In this document: positions 8,315-16,517 of the stretch, piece after piece
How the letters are laid out: each line of letters starts with the position of its first letter
Numbering within the stretch: position 1 is the first letter of the stretch
Source of the DNA: Flavobacterium sp. YO12
GTDB taxonomy: Bacteria > Bacteroidota > Bacteroidia > Flavobacteriales > Flavobacteriaceae
Length of the DNA stretch: 64,000 bases
Assembly: GCF_004119495.1 (NCBI RefSeq)
Contig: NZ_NRQU01000005.1
Coordinates: forward strand, 1-64,000
Direction: 5' to 3'
Made by a program: the position numbers and the translations under genes
Notes under the pieces: model-generated
Seen by the model: only the letters and a program-made list of their open reading frames with translations
Database searches by the model: none
What the model was told of the DNA's origin: nothing

Positions 8315-10570
8315 TTACTTTTTACTAATCTCTTTCAATTCTGCATTAAACGTATAACTTTTGCCTGGCTGTGTCGTGATTTCAATATTGTTATTACCGT
8401 TTTGCAATTTACAAACTCCACCAACTTTTGATAGTACTTTTACGCTCACCAATTTACCTTGTTCCCATTTCATATCTACTTCAAACCCGCCTCTGGCACA
8501 TAAACCTTTTACTTCTCCTTTTTTCCAAGTCTTTGGAAGTGCTGGAAGTAACTCAATTTTATCTGTTTGGCTTTGAATAAGCATTTCAGCCATAGCAGCA
8601 GTAATTCCAAAATTTCCATCTAATTGAAATGGCGGATGATTGCAAAATAAATTAGGTAAAGTATTGTATGTAAGCAATCCGCGAAGCATAATGGCTGCAC
8701 GGTCGCCTTCGCCTAAACGCGCCCAAATTGCACAGCGCCAAGGCCAAGTCCATGAGCGGCGGCTGTCACCAACAGTAGACTCAACGGTAAAAGGTGTGTT
8801 TTCATTTTTTCCAAAATTTCCACTTCTGCTGCGCAATGAAAGAATAGCTCCTTTGGCTAGTTCCGGCGTAGTAGAAATACTAATTTGACGTCCTGGATAT
8901 ACCGCAAAAAGATGCGATGTATGGCGATGCTCATCATTTGGGTCATCCCGGTCTGCTTGCCATTCCTGCAATTGTCCCCATTTTCCAATTTTATTTGGAG
9001 CTAAACGTGCTTGCATATCCGCTACTTTCTTTTGATAATCATTATCAATGCTAAGTACTTTGGCTGCGTCTAGATAGTTTTGGAACAAATCCCAAACCAA
9101 CTGCTGATCCATCATTACTCCATCTTCGCGCGGACCATGCTCAGGCGACCATCCATTTGGAACCATTAATTGTCCATTTGGCATCATTTTTAAATTGTCT
9201 TCCCAATATTCGCAAACTTCTTTAATAATAGGATATGCCGTACGACGTAAATAATCATTATCCTTCGTAAATGCCCAATGTTCGTATACATGTTGCGCAT
9301 ACCAAGCACTTGCGGGTATATTCCATTCCCAGCCATTTCCACCAAATATATTTTGACTAGTTCGAGCTGTCCAGCCGCGTGTTTTTTCTCCAAAAGCTTT
9401 GCGAGTAGCAATACGACAAGGCTCTTGAGCTGCAACGATAAAATCAATCAATGGCAAATGACATTCTGATAAATTAGTCGATTCTACTGCCCAATAATTC
9501 ATTTGCACATTAATATTATTGTGATAATCACTTGCCCATGCAGGTGTATTGCTGTCATTCCATAAACCTTGCAAATTAGCAGGCAAACCTCCACGACGAG
9601 AACTGCTTGCTAATAAATAACGGCCATATTGAAACATCGTTTCTTCCAAATCAAGATCAACTCCGCCAGCGGCATATTTTTTTAAGCGTTCATCGGTTGG
9701 TAAAATAGAAGTTGATGCATCCGTATTTCCTATATTCAAGTATACTCGCGAAAGCAACGAACTCAAATCTTTTATGTGAGCTGCCTTCAGTTTTTCATAA
9801 CCTTTGGCTTTAGCTGCCGCTAATTCTTTCTCAATACGCGGCATTGGATCTTCTCCTCGCCAATCTGACTTAAAATCAGGTTTATAGTTTGTTCTGGCAT
9901 TTAAAATCAATGTTAATGAATTACAGTTTTCAAAAATCAATTTTTCACCTTCAAAGCGTATTTTTCCTCCTTTATTTTGTACCAAAAGTTTGGCTGCATA
10001 TTTCAGTTTATTCGGCATTTCTCCTATAAAACTTATGCTATTTGTACTGGCTTTGCTTATTGCACCTTGAGCTGAATGAAGAGAAATTGTTCCTGAAAAA
10101 CCATTCTTTCCATTAGCTTTATATTCAAAAACCATTACTTGATCTGGATAACTGGCAAAACCTTCACGACTAATTTTTATATTATTCTGAGTAAAATTAG
10201 TTTGATGAATTCCTGTCGAAATATCAAGCGAACGGGAATAATTAGAATAAGCACTTTTATTTGTAAAATCAATTGTGATTTCTCCAAAATTACGGTACGA
10301 ACCAAATCCGCGATCGCCTGTTTCATACTCTCCATCCCAGTTGTTATCACCCGACCAAAGGCTTTGTTCATTAAACTGAATAACTTCTTGTTCAACTCCA
10401 CCAAAAAACATAGCTCCCAACCGTCCATTTCCAATAGGTAAAGCTTCAGCAGACCATTTCACGGCCGGCTGTTTATACCATAGTTTTATGGGTTGATTCT
10501 TCTGTGCCAAACAGACTGAATCAACAAATAATACAAGTACTAAAAGCGTAAATAATTTAATTTTATTCAT
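8315..10570 (-). CDS. GH95 alpha-L-fucosidase
   Basis: Inverting exo-fucosidase. Characterised GH95 enzymes mostly take alpha-1,2-fucose, and some take alpha-1,3/1,4 or L-galactose. It has 751 residues with a signal peptide ending near CLAQ (about 22). It opens with the family start LWYKQPAVKWSAEALPIGNGRLGAM (split here: LWYKQPAVKW, then SAEALPIGNGRLGAM). Active-site candidates by motif are N352 and N354 (HNNINVQMNYW), E477 (GWSPEHGP) and D651 (QLDGNFG), which correspond to the Asn pair, Glu and Asp described for Bifidobacterium AfcA. The gene lies between lutA (78 bases upstream) and lutB (two bases downstream), an odd place for a secreted glycosidase. This ties fucose release directly to fucose and lactate catabolism. 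It is a little shorter than most GH95 proteins. Confidence 0.93.
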   Translation of the reverse strand: MNKIKLFTLLVLVLFVDSVCLAQKNQPIKLWYKQPAVKWSAEALPIGNGRLGAMFFGGVEQEVIQFNEQSLWSGDNNWDGEYETGDRGFGSYRNFGEITIDFTNKSAYSNYSRSLDISTGIHQTNFTQNNIKISREGFASYPDQVMVFEYKANGKNGFSGTISLHSAQGAISKASTNSISFIGEMPNKLKYAAKLLVQNKGGKIRFEGEKLIFENCNSLTLILNARTNYKPDFKSDWRGEDPMPRIEKELAAAKAKGYEKLKAAHIKDLSSLLSRVYLNIGNTDASTSILPTDERLKKYAAGGVDLDLEETMFQYGRYLLASSSRRGGLPANLQGLWNDSNTPAWASDYHNNINVQMNYWAVESTNLSECHLPLIDFIVAAQEPCRIATRKAFGEKTRGWTARTSQNIFGGNGWEWNIPASAWYAQHVYEHWAFTKDNDYLRRTAYPIIKEVCEYWEDNLKMMPNGQLMVPNGWSPEHGPREDGVMMDQQLVWDLFQNYLDAAKVLSIDNDYQKKVADMQARLAPNKIGKWGQLQEWQADRDDPNDEHRHTSHLFAVYPGRQISISTTPELAKGAILSLRSRSGNFGKNENTPFTVESTVGDSRRSWTWPWRCAIWARLGEGDRAAIMLRGLLTYNTLPNLFCNHPPFQLDGNFGITAAMAEMLIQSQTDKIELLPALPKTWKKGEVKGLCARGGFEVDMKWEQGKLVSVKVLSKVGGVCKLQNGNNNIEITTQPGKSYTFNAELKEISKK

Positions 10571-10648
10571 TATTCTGAATATGCAATTAATGATGACTAT
10601 ATCATTTACTCCCTCGATTTAAGTCGAAGAAATTTTCTAATCTCTTAC

Positions 10649-11386
10649 TTATAAACCATTATTCAATATTTCGGCAATATGAATAGTTTTTGTTTTACTT
10701 CCTTGTCGTTTTAATATTCCTTCTAAATGCATTAAACAACTGGTATCTCCTCCGGTAATATAATCTACTTGATTATCTTCGTGCTCTTTTACTCTGTCCT
10801 TACCCATTTTTACGCTTACTGCTTCTTCAAACACACAAAAAGTACCTCCAAAACCACAACATTCATCGTTTCGTTTGGGTTTACTTAATGTGATACCGTT
10901 TACCATTTTTAGTAATTGCTCGGGTTTCGAAAATTCAGGCAGCACTCTTTCTGTCATTGATGAAAGATGTAAGCCTCTTTGTCCGTGACAACTATTGTGT
11001 AAGCCCACTTTGAATGGAAAACTAGCATTAATGCTTTCTACTTTTAGAACATCTGTTAGAAACTCTGTAAGTTCATAAACTGAATTACGAATGTGTAATG
11101 CTGCTTGCGGATTTTCTAAATCCTGCAAATGTTCTTTTACATGCAAAACACAACTTCCACATGGAGCTACTATATAATCGAATCCTGTAAAATTTTTAAC
11201 AAAATTCTTATCACAGCCTTTACTTAAACTGGCAAAACCGCTATTAGCCATTGGCTGGCCGCAGCAGGTTTGTTCCAAAGGAAAAGTAACATCACACCCC
11301 AGTTTTTCTAATAGTTGCAAAGCAGCAATACCCACATTTGGGTAAAACTGATCTATATAGCAGGGTATGAATAAGGCAACTTTCAT
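10649..11386 (-). CDS. lutA: LutA-type lactate utilisation protein (CCG domains)
   Basis: First subunit of the LutABC L-lactate oxidation complex, 245 residues, cytoplasmic. It has the two cysteine-rich CCG domains that bind an iron-sulfur cofactor in heterodisulfide-reductase-like proteins: QTCCGQPMAN with APCGSCVLHV in the first half, and NSCHGQRG with NDECCGFGGTF in the second. It opens with VALFIPCYIDQFYPN, the usual LutA start. It begins 6 bases after the upstream SDR gene, so it is in the same operon. It is separated from its natural partners lutB and lutC by a 2.3-kb GH95 gene. E. coli YkgE is the equivalent name. Confidence 0.93.
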   Translation of the reverse strand: MKVALFIPCYIDQFYPNVGIAALQLLEKLGCDVTFPLEQTCCGQPMANSGFASLSKGCDKNFVKNFTGFDYIVAPCGSCVLHVKEHLQDLENPQAALHIRNSVYELTEFLTDVLKVESINASFPFKVGLHNSCHGQRGLHLSSMTERVLPEFSKPEQLLKMVNGITLSKPKRNDECCGFGGTFCVFEEAVSVKMGKDRVKEHEDNQVDYITGGDTSCLMHLEGILKRQGSKTKTIHIAEILNNGL

Positions 11387-11392
11387 TGTAAT

Positions 11393-12157
11393 TTAATTAT
11401 TTAATTTTATAAAACCTCCATCTATAGGATAATCGCAACCGGTAACAAAACCAGATTCATCGCTGCATAAAAACAAAGCTAAAGCTGCAACTTCATCTGG
11501 TTTTGCCATACGTCCGATAGGCTGAGATTTTGATAATTTTTCGAACATTTCTTCTTCTTTACCCGGATAGTTTTTGGCAATAAATCCGTCTACAAATGGC
11601 GTATGCACGCGTGCTGGTGAAATAGAATTACAACGAATATTTTCGCTCATATAATCTCTCGCTATTGATAAGGTCATTGCCATTACAGCGCCTTTGGCTG
11701 TAGAATAGGCAAATCGATCCGAGATTCCCACCCAAGCCGCAATAGAAGCCATATTTACAATAACACCTCCGCCAGAATTTCTAAATTGTGGTATAGATGC
11801 ATGCAAACAATTGTATACACCTTTTACATTCACGCTCATCACTCTGTCAAAATCTGCTTCGGGAGTAGTGTCTACTTTACCTACGTGAGCGATTCCGGCA
11901 TTGTTTACCAAAATATTGATATTTCCAATTTTATCAAATGTAGCTGTTACTTCTTGTTGGTTCGCAACATTACAAGCGTGTGAAAATACTTTTCCTCCAT
12001 TTGCTTTTATTTCATCAACGGCGCTTTTAGCACTTTCTTCTGTTAATTCGACAATGTGAACTTCGGCTCCTTGCTTTGCAAATAAAACTGAAATGGCTTT
12101 CCCTATTCCGCTTCCGCCGCCAGTAACAACTGCTTTTTTGTTTTGTAATGAAAACAT
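11393..12157 (-). CDS. SDR dehydrogenase, probable 2-keto-3-deoxy-L-fuconate dehydrogenase
   Basis: Short-chain dehydrogenase of 254 residues. In the non-phosphorylating fucose route this step oxidises 2-keto-3-deoxy-L-fuconate to the 2,4-diketo acid using NAD+. The nucleotide site TGGGSGIG is near residues 12-19, followed by an acidic residue in HIVELTEE that favours NAD. NNAG is near 86-89. The catalytic Ser-Tyr-Lys set appears as NMASIAAWVG and YSTAKGA. The C-terminal SPARVHTPF and SGFVTGCDYPIDGGF are standard. It sits 59 bases after the dehydratase and 6 bases before lutA. A second SDR at 55,979 looks like the L-fucose dehydrogenase, so the two steps are split between two operons. Substrate is inferred from context; the fold is certain. 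Confidence 0.83.
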   Translation of the reverse strand: MFSLQNKKAVVTGGGSGIGKAISVLFAKQGAEVHIVELTEESAKSAVDEIKANGGKVFSHACNVANQQEVTATFDKIGNINILVNNAGIAHVGKVDTTPEADFDRVMSVNVKGVYNCLHASIPQFRNSGGGVIVNMASIAAWVGISDRFAYSTAKGAVMAMTLSIARDYMSENIRCNSISPARVHTPFVDGFIAKNYPGKEEEMFEKLSKSQPIGRMAKPDEVAALALFLCSDESGFVTGCDYPIDGGFIKLNN

Positions 12158-12216
12158 ATGATTAGATTTTTTGATCTTTTAGATTATTAGATATTAAGAG
12201 TTACGATTTATAATTA

Positions 12217-13872
12217 TTACAATGATACTCCTCGTTTCCACGGAATAAAATCGTCTTGATTTAATAATACTGCTTTTGGAATAATTTCACCACTGGCTGC
12301 TTTGATACAATATTCTAAAATATCTTCGCCCATTTCTTCGATGCTTTTTTCACCGCTGATAATTGGGCCACAGTCAATATCTATAATGTCGCTCATTTTT
12401 TTAGCTAAAACCGAATTTGTCGCTACTTTGATTACTGGACAAACCGGATTTCCTGTTGGAGTTCCTAATCCTGTTGTAAACAATATTAATGTCGCCCCAG
12501 ATGCTGCTTTTCCTGTTGTTGCTTCTACATCGTTTCCTGGTGTGCAAACTAAACTTAAACCTGCTTTTGTAGCTGGTTCAGTATAATCTAATACATCAAT
12601 TACAGGAGCGGTTCCTCCTTTTTTGGCAGCACCGGCACTTTTTATTGCATCGGTTATTAAGCCGTCTTTAATGTTTCCTGGAGATGGATTCATATGAAAT
12701 CCTGAACCTACTTTATGTGCTAATGCATCATAAGACTGCATTAAATCAATGAACTTTTTTGCTGTTTCTTCTGATGTACAACGATCGATAAGATTTTGCT
12801 CGACACCGCACAATTCAGGAAATTCTGCTAACAATACTTTACCGCCCAAAGCCACCAGCAAATCTGATGTATAACCTACTGCAGGATTTGCCGAAACACC
12901 GCTGAAACCATCGCTTCCACCGCATTTAACTCCTAAACATAATTCGCTCAAAGGTGCTGGAGTTCGTTCTTGTTTGTTTATTTCAATTAATCCTTCAAAT
13001 GTTTTTTTAATGGCATCTGCGATTAATTGTTCTTCACTTTTTGATTGCTGCTGCTCAAAAATGTATAATGGTTTATCAAAAGATGGATTTTGTTTTTTGA
13101 CATCGTTTGTAAAATCTTGTACTTGCAAATGCTGACATCCTAAACTAAGTACTGTTATTCCAGCAACATTTGGATGATTTGCATATGATGCTAGTAAGGC
13201 ACTTAAGGTAGCCGAATCTTGGCGTGTGCCTCCGCATCCTCCTTGGTGATTTAAAAATTTTATACCGTCTACGTTTTTAAAAACCTTATTTGTATAAGGT
13301 TCTGGAACTAACTGAACGTCAATTGAATCTAAACTTTTACCATTCTTATAAGCTTGAAGTAAAGCATGAGTATACTGAGTGTATTTATCACTTACAGAAT
13401 ACCCTAACTCATTATGTAAAGCTTCGCGTATTACATCCAAATTTCTATTTTCGCAAAAAACTGTTGGTACAAATAACCAATAATTAGCAGTTCCTACTCG
13501 ACCGTCATTTCTTTTATATCCATTAAAAGTTCTGTCTTTATATTTTGAAACATCTGGCGCCTGCCATTCAAAATCTACATCACGATATTTATAAGGCTCA
13601 GCTGCATGTTTAAGGTTTTCAGTCGTCATTAGACTTCCTTTTGCAACATCACATTGTACTTTTCCAACCAAAACGCCGTACATAATAATTTCATCTCCCG
13701 CTCTCAAATTGGTTGTATAAAACTTATGCTTTGCCTTGATTGTGTCCTGTAATAGGAAAGTTTCATTCTCAAAAACTACACTTTCTCCTTTAGACAAATC
13801 TGTTAAAGCCACCAGTACATTATCATCTGGGTGCATTTTTATAACCAATCTTTTACTTCCGTTTTCTAACAT
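12217..13872 (-). CDS. UxaA/GarD-family sugar-acid dehydratase, probable L-fuconate dehydratase
   Basis: Members remove water from altronate or galactarate. Beside fucP and lactonase genes the likely substrate is L-fuconate, giving 2-keto-3-deoxy-L-fuconate. The SAF-like N-domain covers about 1-90. The catalytic part follows from about 105, with FNGYKRNDGRVGTANYW, HQGGCGGTRQD, VLSLGCQHLQ, CLGVKCGGSDGFSG and FTTGLGTPTGNPVCPVIKVATN. These motifs are typical of the family. I start at the ATG at 13,872. A longer reading from a TTG at 13,923 would run into fucP and adds nothing family-like. It follows fucP after 16 bases. The fucose locus of Campylobacter jejuni also carries UxaA-type genes, which supports this role. 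The classic L-fuconate dehydratase of Xanthomonas is an unrelated enolase-superfamily enzyme, so this would be a replacement. True altronate use is the alternative. Confidence 0.82.
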   Translation of the reverse strand: MLENGSKRLVIKMHPDDNVLVALTDLSKGESVVFENETFLLQDTIKAKHKFYTTNLRAGDEIIMYGVLVGKVQCDVAKGSLMTTENLKHAAEPYKYRDVDFEWQAPDVSKYKDRTFNGYKRNDGRVGTANYWLFVPTVFCENRNLDVIREALHNELGYSVSDKYTQYTHALLQAYKNGKSLDSIDVQLVPEPYTNKVFKNVDGIKFLNHQGGCGGTRQDSATLSALLASYANHPNVAGITVLSLGCQHLQVQDFTNDVKKQNPSFDKPLYIFEQQQSKSEEQLIADAIKKTFEGLIEINKQERTPAPLSELCLGVKCGGSDGFSGVSANPAVGYTSDLLVALGGKVLLAEFPELCGVEQNLIDRCTSEETAKKFIDLMQSYDALAHKVGSGFHMNPSPGNIKDGLITDAIKSAGAAKKGGTAPVIDVLDYTEPATKAGLSLVCTPGNDVEATTGKAASGATLILFTTGLGTPTGNPVCPVIKVATNSVLAKKMSDIIDIDCGPIISGEKSIEEMGEDILEYCIKAASGEIIPKAVLLNQDDFIPWKRGVSL

Positions 13873-13888
13873 ATTATATAAATAGAAT

Positions 13889-15178
13889 TTATGCTTTATT
13901 TGTTTTATGTCCGTTAAATGCAAACAATAGAATTACCGAGAAACAGGTCAATGGAACAACATAACCATATTGAATACTTCCTGTAATATCCGAAATCAGT
14001 CCTAAAACAGGAGGAAGCAATGCTCCACCAACAATTGACATTACGATTAATGAAGAACCAATTTTTGTATTATGTCCAAGTCCCTCAATTCCCATTGAAA
14101 AAATCGTTGGGAACATGATACTCATAAAAAATGCTATTGCTATTAAGGTATAAACCACTAACATTCCTGTTCCTGTTATGGCTACTATTGATAAGCCAAT
14201 ATTAATAATGGCATAAATGATTAATAATTTTCTAGGCTGTATGTATTGCATGAAGAATGTACCTGCGAATCGTCCAAGCATAAATGCCAAGCCAAAAAAA
14301 CCTAAATATTTGGCTGCAACACCTTCTGCAAGTCCAGCAGAAGTTGTCGCCATTTTAATAAAAAAGCTTCCAACGCAAACTTGGGCTCCTACATAAAAAA
14401 ACTGCGCTAAAATCCCCCAACGTAAGCGCAGTGATTTCAAGGCTCCGGCAAAACTTGCGCCGTCAGCTCCTTCTTTATCTTCATCTTTTACATCCGGCAT
14501 ATTCGTAAAATAAAACAAAACTGCTACTGCCAAAATAATTAGTCCTAAAACTAAATACGGCATTTTTACACTCGCTGCTTCCTCTAAAACATAAGCATGC
14601 AATTCGGCAGGCGCCATAGCGTCCATTTGAGCTTGAGTTAGATTTTTACCTGATAAGATCATTGGGCCGATATAGGCTGGAGCAATAAAAGCAGCTAATC
14701 CGTTGAATGATTGAGAGAAATTTAATCTTTTTGTAGCTGTTTCCGCAGGTCCTAATATGGTTACATATGGATTTGCTGCTGTTTCTAAAAAAGTAAGTCC
14801 GCAGGCGATAACAAATAAAGCTCCTAAAAAGTAAATGTATTGCAGTGAATTGGCGGCTGGAACAAACAAAATGGAACCAATACCAAATAGAACCAACCCA
14901 ATCATAATACCTGATTTGTAACCGTACTTTCGCATGATATAACCTGCTGGCAATGCCATAACAAAATAGGCAATAAAAACGGAAGAATCTATTAAAGACG
15001 ATTCTAGGTCTGTAAGATTAAACGCTTTTCGTAAATGCGGAATAAGTATTGGATCTAGATTGTGTACAAAACCCCAGAAAAAGAATAAACTGGTAACTAA
15101 TATAAAAGGAAAAAGCCATTTCTTATTTTCTTTTGTACCAGTCTCTTTTTGAACATCCAACTGTGTTATTAATGCCAT
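13889..15178 (-). CDS. fucP: L-fucose:proton symporter
   Basis: Inner-membrane MFS carrier of 429 residues with about 12 hydrophobic segments. It imports L-fucose with protons. Two residues essential in E. coli FucP are in place by motif: D42 in NLDPILIPHL (E. coli D46) and E132 in GLTFLETAANPY (E. coli E135). The sequence from FFFWGFVHNLDPILIP onward is typical of the FHS/FucP family, as is RLNFSQSFNGLAAFIAP. It is the first gene of the fucose operon, with an AT-rich upstream region carrying ATACTT/AAGTAT half-sites. Some family members carry galactose, glucose or GlcNAc. The surrounding fucose pathway makes fucose the best choice. Confidence 0.92.
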   Translation of the reverse strand: MALITQLDVQKETGTKENKKWLFPFILVTSLFFFWGFVHNLDPILIPHLRKAFNLTDLESSLIDSSVFIAYFVMALPAGYIMRKYGYKSGIMIGLVLFGIGSILFVPAANSLQYIYFLGALFVIACGLTFLETAANPYVTILGPAETATKRLNFSQSFNGLAAFIAPAYIGPMILSGKNLTQAQMDAMAPAELHAYVLEEAASVKMPYLVLGLIILAVAVLFYFTNMPDVKDEDKEGADGASFAGALKSLRLRWGILAQFFYVGAQVCVGSFFIKMATTSAGLAEGVAAKYLGFFGLAFMLGRFAGTFFMQYIQPRKLLIIYAIINIGLSIVAITGTGMLVVYTLIAIAFFMSIMFPTIFSMGIEGLGHNTKIGSSLIVMSIVGGALLPPVLGLISDITGSIQYGYVVPLTCFSVILLFAFNGHKTNKA

Positions 15179-15192
15179 ATGCTTTTTATTAA

Positions 15193-15240
15193 AATTATAC
15201 TTTTTTACGATTATAAAAATATAATACTTAAAGTATAATT
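15193..15240. promoter_or_regulatory. ATACTT half-site cluster upstream of fucP
   Basis: AATTATACTT (15,193-15,202) and AAGTATAATT (15,231-15,240) are perfect inverted copies. Between them a third half-site makes the 13-bp palindrome ATACTT-A-AAGTAT (15,224-15,236). The cluster lies 16-62 bases upstream of the fucP ATG, where an operator or activator site is expected. It is unlike the TAAAWCGWTTTA boxes found elsewhere, so this operon may answer to a different regulator. Confidence 0.5.
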
Positions 15241-15308
15241 ATTAATTCAATATTACCCTTGTTTAATTATTAATTGTCTATTATGATAATTTTAAACAAA
15301 AAGTACCT

Positions 15309-16214
15309 TTAAAAAGAATGAGGATAATATTGATTTACTACAGATCCATCTTCAAACAGATCAATAATAGCGTATCCCGGAGGCGTTTGTTTATAGTAGC
15401 TTTTTCCTGCCGAGTCTTTGTCTCCTGGTTCCCACCAAAAACCGCTCAAAGCGCCATTACAGTAATAATGTACATTGTTGTAAACGGCTTCATCCTTTAA
15501 ATGAATGTGTCCGCTTAAACAAGTAATCTTTTTATCTTTATGTTTATAAAAAAGATCACTGATGTATTTTGAATCGGTGTGGTTTCCTCCGTCAACATGA
15601 GTACAAACGGCAAGAATAGGAAAATGACTCATGCAGACAACTGGTGTACCAACAGGCAAACTTTGTAGATCTTTTTCTAGCCATAAACGCTGTTCGTCGT
15701 CTAATGAACCACCGCCGTTATTACTGTCTAGAATCACAAAATGCCATCCTCTTTTATCAAAGCTGTAATAGCGGTTTGGGATTCCTAATTGCTTTACAAC
15801 ATAATCTTTCCCATACATAGTATCTAGCTTGTTTGGCGCTGCCCACCACATATCGTGATTTCCGAGACAACTGTGCAATTCAAAACCGCTGATTCCTTTG
15901 GTTGTATCATTCCAAATTTTCCATAGTTCATTTACTCTTTCGCGCGTAATATTATCATAATCTGCTGCAAAAATGGAATCTCCGCCATTGAGAAAAAAAT
16001 CTACTTTGTGTTTCTTTATTTCTTCTAAGCATTTTATAAATCGATCTGGCGCATTTTCTTCTGGCCGAATATGCACATCGGTAATATGTGCAATTCGCAA
16101 AACTCTTTTCGATTTAGTACTTTTCTCTGCTGCAGAAATAATAGAACTTGAACCTGTTAACGCTACAGTTCCAGCAGTCAAACCAATATATTTTAGTAAA
16201 TCTCTTCTTTTCAT
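15309..16214 (-). CDS. Secreted calcineurin-like metallophosphoesterase with twin-arginine signal
   Basis: A two-metal phosphoesterase of 301 residues; the substrate is not known. Metal-site motifs are in order: HITDVHI with D46 and H48, NGGDSIF with D79, CLGNHDMWW with N119 and H120, MSHFPIL, and SGHIHL. The N-terminus KRRDLLKYIGLTAGTVALTG resembles a Tat signal, implying export of a folded metalloprotein to the periplasm. It lies between the GH92 gene (after a hairpin) and fucP, on the same strand. Removal of phosphate from phosphorylated mannose glycans is an attractive job here, but only context supports it. No lipobox is seen. Confidence 0.8.
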   Translation of the reverse strand: MKRRDLLKYIGLTAGTVALTGSSSIISAAEKSTKSKRVLRIAHITDVHIRPEENAPDRFIKCLEEIKKHKVDFFLNGGDSIFAADYDNITRERVNELWKIWNDTTKGISGFELHSCLGNHDMWWAAPNKLDTMYGKDYVVKQLGIPNRYYSFDKRGWHFVILDSNNGGGSLDDEQRLWLEKDLQSLPVGTPVVCMSHFPILAVCTHVDGGNHTDSKYISDLFYKHKDKKITCLSGHIHLKDEAVYNNVHYYCNGALSGFWWEPGDKDSAGKSYYKQTPPGYAIIDLFEDGSVVNQYYPHSF

Positions 16215-16315
16215 CTTGTTATTTGTATATTATAATTTCTCTCGCAGATTGAGCAGATTTTATTTTAAAATCTAATTTTTTACACGATTGAATAGGAATA
16301 AAATTGGCAACAAAA

Positions 16316-16354
16316 AGGGCTTTAACCAAACTCTTAAATTTTGGCTAAAGCCCT
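16316..16354 (-). terminator. Terminator downstream of GH92
   Basis: AGGGCTTTAACCAAA pairs with TTTGGCTAAAGCCCT across a 9-base loop, with one mismatch. On the minus strand the stem is followed by TTTTTG. It lies 160 bases past the GH92 stop and 100 bases before the metallophosphoesterase start, so it separates the two. Confidence 0.75.
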
Positions 16355-16427
16355 AAATATCCATTTTACTATTTACATCCATCTGAAGCTGGACGCTATT
16401 CGCTCATATAACTAACTATTTGTTTTT

Positions 16428-16480
16428 CAAATAAGTAAAACACCTTTTTTAAGAATTCTAAATCTATGTTTCTATATGTT
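16428..16480. repeat. Degenerate half copy of the AACACATAG repeat
   Basis: CAAATAAGTAAAACACC, TTTTTTAAG and TCTATGTTTCTATATGTT match the right-hand part of the complete copies at 30,757 and 38,215. The left half is missing. The rest of the 304-base gap holds the terminator at 16,316 and no gene. Confidence 0.55.
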
Positions 16481-16517
16481 ATTTACACCAAGCGATTCAA
16501 TACTATAAATTCAATAT

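Noticed and set aside
13873..13923. Longer N-terminus for the UxaA-family dehydratase
   Set aside because: The start would be TTG, inside fucP, and the extra residues are not family-like.
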